Shown here piece by piece: positions 1 to 6,656 of a DNA stretch of 64,000 bases. Position 1 is the stretch's first letter, and each line of letters opens with the position of its first letter. The notes under the pieces are model-generated. The model had not been told where the DNA came from. It saw only the letters and a list, made by a program, of their open reading frames with translations, and did not search any database. Origin of the DNA: Paenibacillus alkaliterrae (GTDB lineage: Bacteria; Bacillota; Bacilli; Paenibacillales; Paenibacillaceae); NCBI RefSeq assembly GCF_021532375.1, contig NZ_JAKGAP010000028.1, positions 1-64,000 on the forward strand, in the 5' to 3' direction. A program made the position numbers and the translations under genes.

Positions 1-189
1 TATAATATAACGGCCCCGTTTCTATATGACGGGGAGGAAGTGATCTTAGGAAGAGTTGAGGAACGGGACAGCGAGTTCTCTCAAGTCTTCTTTTTTTACA
101 TGTAATTTGCAGGAGAAAACACCTATAAAAATTATTGCCGCAAGGCCTATCATATTGAAATTCCTGATCCATTTATGGAATATGAATAA
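1..189 (+). pseudogene. 3' end of an unrecognised broken gene (runs in from the left edge)
   Basis: Reading frame 1 from base 1 is protein-like: it opens with YNITAPFLYDGEEV, continues GRVEERDSEFSQV, meets a TAA at 103-105, and carries on in the same frame as ENTYKNYCRKAYHIEIP to a second TAA at 187-189. One in-frame stop inside an otherwise continuous protein-like frame suggests a decayed 3' end. The GRVEERDSE stretch recalls glycosidase-like families such as DUF1861, but I cannot confirm that from so short a piece. The alternative is that the true gene ends at 103 and the rest is chance. Confidence 0.4.
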
Positions 190-211
190 TGAGAAATGAG
201 AAATGGTTCAT

Positions 212-240
212 TTGACTAGATTCTATGGTCATGTTATAAT
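212..240 (+). promoter_or_regulatory. Sigma-A type promoter of rplY/ctc with repeated operator-like motif
   Basis: TTGACT at 212-217 and TATAAT at 235-240 are separated by exactly 17 bp, close to the vegetative consensus. The -35 region lies inside a 21-bp motif (211-231) that recurs at 244-264 with 18 of 21 positions identical, so one copy covers the -35 box and the other sits just after the -10 box. Confidence 0.75.
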
Positions 241-285
241 CATTTTGACAAGAATTTATGGTCAAAAGAGAGTGGGAACAAACAA

Positions 286-855
286 ATGAGTAAATTTATT
301 CAATTGAACAAGCGCACTGGCGAAACGAAGTCTCACTTGAATCAAGCAAGAAAACAGGGACGCATTCCGGCTGTGTTGTATGGAATTGGTAAAGATACTA
401 TGTCATTAGAAGTTAACGAAAAAGAAATGCTGGACATTTTGAAAAAAAATCCGCGGGCTATTCTGCAGGGCAAGACATCCGATGAAAAAGTGATGCCGGT
501 CGTTGTTCAGAATATCCAAAGGGAAACCATGTCGGGCAAGTTGCTGCATATCGACTTTCACCATGTGAACATGACTGAAAGCATGGATAGCAAAGTAACC
601 ATCCATTTTTCCGGAGAGGCTATCGGCGTGAAATCCGGCGGGGTACTGCAGGTGGAAATGTATGAAGTAGAAGTTCGCTGTATGCCGGGAGATTTGCCGT
701 CTTCCATGGAAGTGGATATAAGCGGCCTTGCAGCCGGTGCCCAGCTTCTCGTATCCGACCTGATTTTCAAGGATGGAATTGAAGTGTTGACTGATCCGAA
801 TACGGTCATGATCCAGATCAAAACGGTGCATGCGGAAATCGAAGAAACAGCATAA
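286..855 (+). CDS. rplY: 50S ribosomal protein L25 / general stress protein Ctc
   Basis: The 189-residue protein has the two-domain CTC/TL5 layout: an N-terminal L25 domain (about residues 1-92, with RKQGRIPAVLYG near the start) that binds 5S rRNA in this family, and a C-terminal TL5-type beta domain (about 98-180). The family helps assemble or stabilise the 50S subunit; in Bacillus the long form is stress-induced. The ATG at 286 follows AGAGAGTGGGA, a workable ribosome binding site. The gene has its own near-consensus promoter with a repeated motif and is closed by a hairpin at 876-916, so it is probably monocistronic. Canonical pth-linked neighbours are absent. The acidic tail ending IEETA is typical. 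Confidence 0.95.
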   Translation: MSKFIQLNKRTGETKSHLNQARKQGRIPAVLYGIGKDTMSLEVNEKEMLDILKKNPRAILQGKTSDEKVMPVVVQNIQRETMSGKLLHIDFHHVNMTESMDSKVTIHFSGEAIGVKSGGVLQVEMYEVEVRCMPGDLPSSMEVDISGLAAGAQLLVSDLIFKDGIEVLTDPNTVMIQIKTVHAEIEETA

Positions 856-871
856 AAGATTTCGTCTTATT

Positions 872-924
872 ATAGAAAAAGCAGTTCGTTCCTCGTCAGA
901 GGGCGGGCTGCTTTTTGCTCTATT
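872..924 (+). terminator. Rho-independent terminator of rplY; shares its core with 13931-13983
   Basis: AAAAAGCAG (876-884) pairs with CTGCTTTTT (908-916). The loop (885-907) holds a nested CCTC/GAGG pairing and is nearly identical to the loop of the terminator at 13931-13983. Confidence 0.8.
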
Positions 925-939
925 TTCCTATTCATTCGG

Positions 940-1167
940 TTATAGCATCGTCGTTCGTTGTATAAACCAAATTACGCCCATCACAATGACGGCAGCGGAA
1001 CTGGTATAAACGATACGGGGATAGGTCCGGTAACGCTGTAATAAAACGACAAGCGGGAATACGAGCGCGATGATTATAATCTGCCCGAGCTCCACCCCTA
1101 CGTTGAAGAGAATCATACGGGCCTTAGAGCTCCTCATCAACTTTTTTATTACCATCATCTTCTTCAA
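940..1167 (-). pseudogene. HupE/UreJ-like membrane protein, C-terminal remnant
   Basis: Only about 75 codons are open. The stretch FNVGVELGQIIIIALVFPL followed by a second hydrophobic segment ending GVIWFIQRT matches the C-terminal end of HupE/UreJ-type membrane proteins, which normally have about 180-350 residues and more membrane spans. The preceding basic residues (KKMMVIKKLMRSSKAR) do not look like the family, so the open frame probably begins at a chance TTG or at an ATG inside a truncated gene. No metal-handling genes are nearby. It could still be expressed as a two-span peptide: GAGGGA lies just upstream of the TTG. Confidence 0.55.
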
Positions 1168-1377
1168 TTCCCTCTATTACCTATGTTTTGTTTATTTCAT
1201 GTCTTATGTTAGTTAGCTAGTGTATGCGGGGTGTCAGGAGAGCAATAAGATTTGGTGAATATAGGAAGTATGGTACTTATGTGTTGATTTGAATACATGT
1301 ATGCTCATTAAGGGCGGTGCATAATGAACTTCTGCCCGGCATAATTATACTCATTATTAAAGGATGGAGGTTTAGAA

Positions 1378-2463
1378 GTGAAAAAAAGTTCTTATGCTGT
1401 ACTTGCGGCACTGTTGACACTTAGTATGCTGTTGATGTTACCACGTCAGTCTTTTGCCATTTCAGCCGATCTAGCTTGCCAAATCGTCGCCGATCAAAAA
1501 AAGGTGCCATCTGGAGGGGAAATTTCGTATCACATTCTTTATCACAATGTGCAAAATAACATCATGTCGAAGGCATGGATCAAGGTTAAGGTCCCGAACG
1601 GATTAACGCTAGACGAGACCAGTGATTTCGAATGGGATGAACTTAACAGCACAATAACATGGAATTTGAAAGATATGCCGGGCAACGGCGCAGACGTCAT
1701 TCATTTCAACTTAAAGGTAAAAGCGGATCAGAAACAAGAGTCGGTTATAGCTTACGAGGTTTCTTGTCAAACAGGAACAGGGACAATCGTGCTGTACGAG
1801 AGCGGAAAAACGAAGGTAGAATTAGGAACTGAAGTCCATCAGCCGTTCTATCATGGTTATCCGGATGGTAAATTTCATCCAAAAGCGTATCAAACCCGCG
1901 CAGAAACTGCCGCAACGTTGGTTCGAATTTTAAATTTGACGGAAACCGGGAAGGATTTCTCATTCTCCGATGCGCCCGAAACATATTGGGCCTATGATTA
2001 CATTCGCAAGGTAGCTGCACACGGCTATATGGTCGGGGACAATGGAAAATTCCGGCCGGAGGAAAAGATTACACGCGCTGAATTTGTGAGCTTGCTATTA
2101 CGCGTTAGAGGAATTGAAAGCGTCCCGCTTGTGACCTTCGACGACTCGAAGAATCATTGGGCGAAGGATGCGATCGCAACTGCAAAAGGATTGAAATATA
2201 TTGATGGGATAGATAAGGAACATTTCTTCCCGGATGAACCGGTTGAACGACAGGTTGCCGCCAAAATGATGAGTTTGGCCCTTCAGAGAGGGGCATTAAT
2301 GGACGGCGAAACCAAGGTTATTCAGCATTACCCGGATGTTACGCTAAATTTGTGGTCCTTCCCATGGGTCGAAGAGGCTTCGAAGGTCGCACATGAAGCG
2401 GAGCAAACTGGCATTCTCGAGCATTTGATTCGATATTTACCGGAACAGACAGAACCATTTTAA
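1378..2463 (+). CDS. Secreted S-layer homology (SLH) domain protein
   Basis: A 361-residue exported protein. A Sec signal peptide covers about residues 1-27, ending QSFA. Next comes a beta-rich DUF11/isopeptide-like segment (about 30-150: KVPNGLTLDETSDF, then HFNLKVKADQ). Three SLH repeats follow at about 155-197, 199-250 and 262-310; GYPDGKFHP, GKFRPEEKITRAEF and FFPDEPVERQVAAKM are the recognisable cores, and a fourth partial repeat may start at YPDVTLNLW. SLH repeats anchor proteins to pyruvylated secondary cell wall polymer. The GTG start at 1378 is favoured by AGGATGGAGG seven bases upstream. A cell-surface structural or anchoring role is inferred; no catalytic domain is visible. Confidence 0.88.
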   Translation: MKKSSYAVLAALLTLSMLLMLPRQSFAISADLACQIVADQKKVPSGGEISYHILYHNVQNNIMSKAWIKVKVPNGLTLDETSDFEWDELNSTITWNLKDMPGNGADVIHFNLKVKADQKQESVIAYEVSCQTGTGTIVLYESGKTKVELGTEVHQPFYHGYPDGKFHPKAYQTRAETAATLVRILNLTETGKDFSFSDAPETYWAYDYIRKVAAHGYMVGDNGKFRPEEKITRAEFVSLLLRVRGIESVPLVTFDDSKNHWAKDAIATAKGLKYIDGIDKEHFFPDEPVERQVAAKMMSLALQRGALMDGETKVIQHYPDVTLNLWSFPWVEEASKVAHEAEQTGILEHLIRYLPEQTEPF

Positions 2464-2517
2464 CAGATTGCCCAAGTAAACGATGTAGAGTGAGACAGCA
2501 GATTCCTTGATCGATAA

Positions 2518-2568
2518 GGGATTTTCGTAAAAGCCTTCGTTAATAAAGAAGGATTTTATGAAAATCCC
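2518..2568 (+). terminator. Long 21-bp hairpin after the SLH gene
   Basis: Two 21-base arms (2518-2538 and 2548-2568) pair with only two mismatches, both of which become G-U pairs in RNA, around a 9-base loop. There is no good U-tract afterwards, so it may be an inefficient terminator, an mRNA-stabilising hairpin or a small palindromic repeat. Confidence 0.5.
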
Positions 2569-2661
2569 TGTTCTTATTGGAGATGAATCCACCTACGCCT
2601 ACGGATAAGTTATTGAATACCATACATGCTGAGGTATAATTCGCTGTAAGAGGTGAAAAAG

Positions 2662-3399
2662 GTGAATGTGTATGAACAACTGGCACAAGTATTAACGAAG
2701 GTTAAAAAAATAACGGTACTAACCGGAGCGGGTATTAGTACGGCAAGCGGACTTCCTGATTTTCGTTCCCGCGGAGGCTTATACGATAACGATTTGAATT
2801 TGGAAAGTATCTTATCGGAATCGTATTTCAACATGAATCCCAAGCTGTTTTGGAAGTATTTCAAAGATATTTTTCGTTTCGATGCCATAGGGCAATATGA
2901 ACCTAATCCTGGTCATCAATTCTTGAAAGAGCTGGAGAATATGGGCAAAGAAGTGACGATTATCACTCAAAACGTTGATGGGCTGCATCGCAAAGCCGGC
3001 AGCACAAACGTCTTAGAGGTCCATGGAGCATTAGATACCGCGAAGTGTCCGAAATGCCGCCAGAATTACGGGATGGAGCATCTGCTGAAAGAAGAAATTC
3101 CTCGCTGCGAAAAGGATGGGTATATTCTAAAAACCGATGTTGTGTTATTCGAAGGCAGAGTGAAGCATATGGAAGAAGCCTATACATCTACGTGCGAAAC
3201 CGATGCTTTTTTAGCATTAGGGACATCGTTAAATGTTTTTCCCGTTAAGGAACTGCCAAGCTACATCCGAAACGCAAGCCATATTGCGAAAGTGATCATT
3301 AACAAGGAACCGACAATGAGTGATGGCATGTTCGATATAGTTATTCATGAGGACATTGTTCTTGTATTTAATCAAGTCAAGCCATATATAGCTAAATAA
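2662..3399 (+). CDS. NAD-dependent protein deacylase, Sir2 family
   Basis: Sirtuins remove acyl groups from lysines using NAD+. The 245-residue protein has the Rossmann motif GAGIS near residue 22, the LPDFRS motif, the ITQNVDGLHRKAG segment and the catalytic histidine in EVHGA (His121). The small zinc domain shows C129-P-K-C132 and C149, but the expected fourth cysteine is replaced in RCEKDGYILK, so zinc binding may be incomplete or use another ligand. The frame also opens at GTG 2653, but that codon overlaps the AAGAGG ribosome binding site (2648-2653). GTG 2662, eight bases downstream of it, is the better start. Single gene, closed by the hairpin at 3449-3473. Comparable to Bacillus SrtN-type enzymes. 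Confidence 0.9.
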   Translation: MNVYEQLAQVLTKVKKITVLTGAGISTASGLPDFRSRGGLYDNDLNLESILSESYFNMNPKLFWKYFKDIFRFDAIGQYEPNPGHQFLKELENMGKEVTIITQNVDGLHRKAGSTNVLEVHGALDTAKCPKCRQNYGMEHLLKEEIPRCEKDGYILKTDVVLFEGRVKHMEEAYTSTCETDAFLALGTSLNVFPVKELPSYIRNASHIAKVIINKEPTMSDGMFDIVIHEDIVLVFNQVKPYIAK

Positions 3400-3448
3400 A
3401 AAGAAGCGCCTTGCATTTAAACACCGTGTAACCGATAGAACGCAACAG

Positions 3449-3473
3449 AACCTCCCCTTAATTGGCGGAGGTT
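3449..3473. terminator. Hairpin between convergent genes
   Basis: AACCTCC (3449-3455) pairs with GGAGGTT (3467-3473). It lies between the Sir2 gene and the convergent gene 3512-4150 and may end transcription from both sides, although the T-tracts are weak. Confidence 0.45.
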
Positions 3474-3511
3474 TATTGACGCTTTAATTCAACGTAATTT
3501 GGTTCCATCTA

Positions 3512-4150
3512 TCAAATTAAGAATGAAACGGACCGGTTTTCTTTTATAATGATAAACTCCGGCTTCAGCAAATAATCAATGGGATAAATATCATTTCTTG
3601 AGGTAATTAAAGCTTTGAACAAAGCAATAGGCTGTCTATCGTTCTTATCGGTGTAGTGGTAACCAAGCTTCTCGGGCTCTTCAAGTTGAACAATAACGAA
3701 GGCGTCTTCTTGATTATTCAATTTATAAATGACATTGTTCGTTTGAAACACTTTCTCCCAATGGTCTAATGTGACCAAATGAAACTCCGTATTTCGCCAC
3801 TCTGTCCGGATAACCTTGTAAGCCTGATTTTTCACTAGATCAACAAATCGGTCAAGTTGGAGTGTTAATTCAATTCCAGTAATATAACCGTCATCATCCA
3901 TATCATTGCCATACTCTGTATCATAGCCATTCTCATAATCAGCTTCGAATGTATGCGCAGCAACCGTCATTTTATCAAGAGATGAAGCAATGTTTGGGTC
4001 TGTGAGATAAGGAATGCTAATTTGATCAATATTTATATACTGCGCAAGCTCGTTTTCTGATTCTAAATTTTTTGTGGAAAATTCTGAAGGCTTTAAATAA
4101 ATGTAACCCATATCTGAATAAGAACCGTAGAAACAAGTTATTTTCATCAT
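3512..4150 (-). CDS. Conserved hypothetical protein, parent of the shrunken copy at 15984-16229
   Basis: About 213 residues, soluble, starting MMKITCFYGSYSDMGYIYL with an acidic central segment (YENGYDTEYGNDMDDDG) and ending SVSFLI. I do not recognise a domain. The frame is open 28 codons further upstream, but ATG 4150 has GGGAGAG immediately before it, so I use that start. A degraded copy of the 3' two thirds of this gene lies 12 kb away between sstT and the cyclotransferase gene, with several internal deletions, so the gene has been duplicated locally. A hairpin with T-run (4220-4256) overlaps its likely leader. Function unknown; nothing in the context points to one. Confidence 0.6.
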   Translation of the reverse strand: MMKITCFYGSYSDMGYIYLKPSEFSTKNLESENELAQYINIDQISIPYLTDPNIASSLDKMTVAAHTFEADYENGYDTEYGNDMDDDGYITGIELTLQLDRFVDLVKNQAYKVIRTEWRNTEFHLVTLDHWEKVFQTNNVIYKLNNQEDAFVIVQLEEPEKLGYHYTDKNDRQPIALFKALITSRNDIYPIDYLLKPEFIIIKENRSVSFLI

Positions 4151-4219
4151 GATCTCTCCCTTAAAATGTAATATGTATAAGACGCAGCAGCTTTCAAATA
4201 GTTTCCTGTTTTGAAATGT

Positions 4220-4256
4220 AAAACTCAGCTCCATAACGGGCTGAGTTTTTTCTTTC
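4220..4256 (+). terminator. Hairpin followed by T-run
   Basis: AAAACTCAGC (4220-4229) pairs with GCTGAGTTTT (4240-4249) and is followed by TTTCTTT. It reads best as a plus-strand terminator, yet the nearest upstream gene on that strand ends at 3399. On the minus strand it would fall in the leader of 3512-4150, where it could act as an attenuator. Confidence 0.5.
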
Positions 4257-4342
4257 TATACGAACAACCATTCCCTGACACAGCGTTGCCCAATCCGTAT
4301 GTTACATTCTTATCAATAGTTCAATAGGAGAGGATGCCGCAT

Positions 4343-5590
4343 ATGAGTACAACTATTATAACGACCGCTGCATGGAACAAAGAGTTTTGGCCGACGGGAG
4401 GGACGGAGCGGGCATTTCTGCTGCTCGAGCTAAAAGGAAATACGGCTGAATCGCGTACGGATCGAGCACCAATGAATGTATCGCTGGTGCTGGACCGCAG
4501 CGGCTCGATGGAAGGGACTCCGCTTGCCTTCAGCAAGAAGGCTTGTCAGTTCGTCACGGATCAATTGAGTAAGAGTGACCAGTTAAGTATGGTAGCCTTC
4601 GACGATCAAGTCCAAACGATATTTGCTCAACAAAACGTGACGCATAAGGACCTTATGAAAAAGCAGATCGAGACGATAGGAACAGGCGGATGCACGAACC
4701 TTAGCGGAGGATTACTGCAAGGCATTCAGTACGTTAAGCAAGGACAAAAAGAAGGAAGCGTAAATCGGGTCATTCTGCTATCCGATGGCCATGCCAACGA
4801 GGGAATTACGGACAGCGCTAAGCTGCAGTCTATCGCCAAGGAGTTCTCCAGTATGGGAGTTGGCATAACGACAATGGGTGTAGGAGACGGGTTTGACGAG
4901 GAGCTGATGGAGGGCATCGCCGACCACGGAGGCGGCAACTTCTACTTCATAGCGAAGCCGGAAGATATTCCTAGTATTTTCTCAAAAGAACTTGAGGGTC
5001 TGATGTCGGTGATCGCTCAAAATGTGCAGCTAACCATCAAGCCTTCGGAGAGCGTATCGATTAACCATATTTACGGATATAAACTGGAAAATACAGATCA
5101 GGGCCTGAGGCTTTCTCTCGGCGATGTGTTCGATCAAGAAACGAAATCCATCCTAGTGGAACTATCGTTCCATCCGCATGCGGCAGGGAAGCATAAAGCT
5201 TTAGACATTCAATGGGACTACGCGGATGTAACGAATGGAGCCAAGCTCTACTCGCTGCAGTTCGCAGTCGAAGCGAGCTTTACGAATGACTTTAACCTGC
5301 TCGGGCAAGCTCCTAATTCCCACGTCGAAAAACAAGTCAAAATCACGGAGACTGCTTTGGCGATTGAACATGCTATTGATGCTTTTGACAGCGGAGATGA
5401 AGAGACCGGGCTCAAGCTGCTGCAGCAGCAGGCTGATACGATGCTGTGTGCCGCTATACAATCCGAGGATGCCGAGCTTCGGGAGGAGGCGCAACTGCTT
5501 TATAACCAGTTGGAGGATTTCTCGTTTTCCAGCCAAACAAGGAAGTCGCTTCATGAGCAGAAGTATCGTCAGATAAAGCGAAAGAAATAG
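4343..5590 (+). CDS. von Willebrand factor A (vWA) domain protein
   Basis: About 415 residues, cytoplasmic (no signal peptide). A vWA domain spans about residues 45-220, with a complete metal-ion-dependent adhesion site: D51-R-S-G-S, the threonine in CTNLSGG, and LSDGHANEG. The C-terminal half is a beta-rich segment followed by a helical tail rich in Q, E and K. vWA proteins usually act in metal-dependent protein assemblies, often with AAA ATPases or chelatases, but none is adjacent. ATG 4334 is preceded directly by AGGAGAGG, so ATG 4343, nine bases after it, is the likelier start. The WYL regulator follows after about 76 bases on the same strand and then the AddB/AddA-like pair, so co-transcription is possible. 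Confidence 0.85.
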   Translation: MSTTIITTAAWNKEFWPTGGTERAFLLLELKGNTAESRTDRAPMNVSLVLDRSGSMEGTPLAFSKKACQFVTDQLSKSDQLSMVAFDDQVQTIFAQQNVTHKDLMKKQIETIGTGGCTNLSGGLLQGIQYVKQGQKEGSVNRVILLSDGHANEGITDSAKLQSIAKEFSSMGVGITTMGVGDGFDEELMEGIADHGGGNFYFIAKPEDIPSIFSKELEGLMSVIAQNVQLTIKPSESVSINHIYGYKLENTDQGLRLSLGDVFDQETKSILVELSFHPHAAGKHKALDIQWDYADVTNGAKLYSLQFAVEASFTNDFNLLGQAPNSHVEKQVKITETALAIEHAIDAFDSGDEETGLKLLQQQADTMLCAAIQSEDAELREEAQLLYNQLEDFSFSSQTRKSLHEQKYRQIKRKK

Positions 5591-5666
5591 CAGGACTCTT
5601 CTAGGCATAGGTCGAACTTACTAGATATTGCCTATGTTGATTGGGAAAAAAAGGAGAGTGTCTGCT

Positions 5667-6629
5667 GTGACCGAACGTTTAATTCGCTTAATGCGCATCA
5701 TTAATCTGATCCAATCCAAACCGGGTATTTTGGCCAGAGAACTAGCCGAACGCTGCGAGACAACGGAGCGGACGATTTATAGAGATCTTGAGGCGCTTCA
5801 CGCGATGAATATTCCCATCTCCAACTTCGGGCATGGCAAAGGATATGCTTTCATCAGTAACTTCTCCATGTACCCGCTTGACTGGACGGAGCAGGAGGCG
5901 GTGTCCTTCTCCATGCTTCCTTCCGTGTTGGAGCAAATAAAAACATTGATTCCTGAAGGCTTTGATTCTGCTTATGAGAAAGTCATGGGAACTCACCATA
6001 AAGAAAAAGCTAGACGCGTCGATATTGTGCAGCATGTCGCGGATGTCATCCAGCTCGGAACTCCAGCGTACAGGGAAGACGGCAGATCCTTTCTCTATGA
6101 CATTATTCAAGCTACGCTTTCCCAGCAAACCATTCGGACGGTGTACTATTCGCAAGGCCGGAATGAACAATCGCAAAGAGACATCGATCCCTATTATTTG
6201 GTGCCTCGGGATTATCGGTTCTATGTCATAGGTTATTGTCATTCCGCCAAAGATATCCGGACGTTCCGAATCAGCCGCTTTCGCGATGTCGAGATTTTGG
6301 AGCAAACCTTTGACAAAGAGGATTTTAATCTTAAGACGTATATGAAAAATACATGGTCGATTGAGCGCGGCGAGCATCAAATCAAGTTCAAAGTCCGTTT
6401 TCACCCGGATTCGGCCAGGTATGTAAAGGAAGAGGAACTATTCATGAAGCCCAAGTTGACTCCGCAAAAAGACGGGAGCTTGCTCTTTGAGGTGACGGTC
6501 AATCATGACCGCGAATTCCTGAATTGGCTGAGTCAATACGGACCTGATGCGGAAATTTTAGAGCCCGTTTCCTATCGCAATGTGATGCGTGAAAAGCTTG
6601 AGCGCTGGAAAACGCTGTATGAAGTTTAA
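5667..6629 (+). CDS. YafY-type transcriptional regulator with WYL domain
   Basis: About 320 residues: an N-terminal DeoR-like winged helix-turn-helix (TERLIRLMRIINLIQ, then RELAERCETTERTIYRDL, about residues 1-60), a WYL ligand-binding domain (about 140-215, around RTVYYSQGRN, DPYYLVPRDYRFYVIGYC and FRISRFRDVEIL), and a C-terminal WCX-like domain. WYL domains are thought to sense nucleic acid or nucleotide ligands and often regulate defence or DNA-repair genes. The frame opens at ATG 5628, but AAAGGAGAG lies just before GTG 5667, which I take as the start. It ends only 27 bases before the AddB-like gene, which suggests that it controls or is co-transcribed with the nuclease-helicase pair. That regulatory link is inference. 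Confidence 0.88.
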   Translation: MTERLIRLMRIINLIQSKPGILARELAERCETTERTIYRDLEALHAMNIPISNFGHGKGYAFISNFSMYPLDWTEQEAVSFSMLPSVLEQIKTLIPEGFDSAYEKVMGTHHKEKARRVDIVQHVADVIQLGTPAYREDGRSFLYDIIQATLSQQTIRTVYYSQGRNEQSQRDIDPYYLVPRDYRFYVIGYCHSAKDIRTFRISRFRDVEILEQTFDKEDFNLKTYMKNTWSIERGEHQIKFKVRFHPDSARYVKEEELFMKPKLTPQKDGSLLFEVTVNHDREFLNWLSQYGPDAEILEPVSYRNVMREKLERWKTLYEV

Positions 6630-6656
6630 TCCCACTAGGTGACAGGGGGTTCTTGG

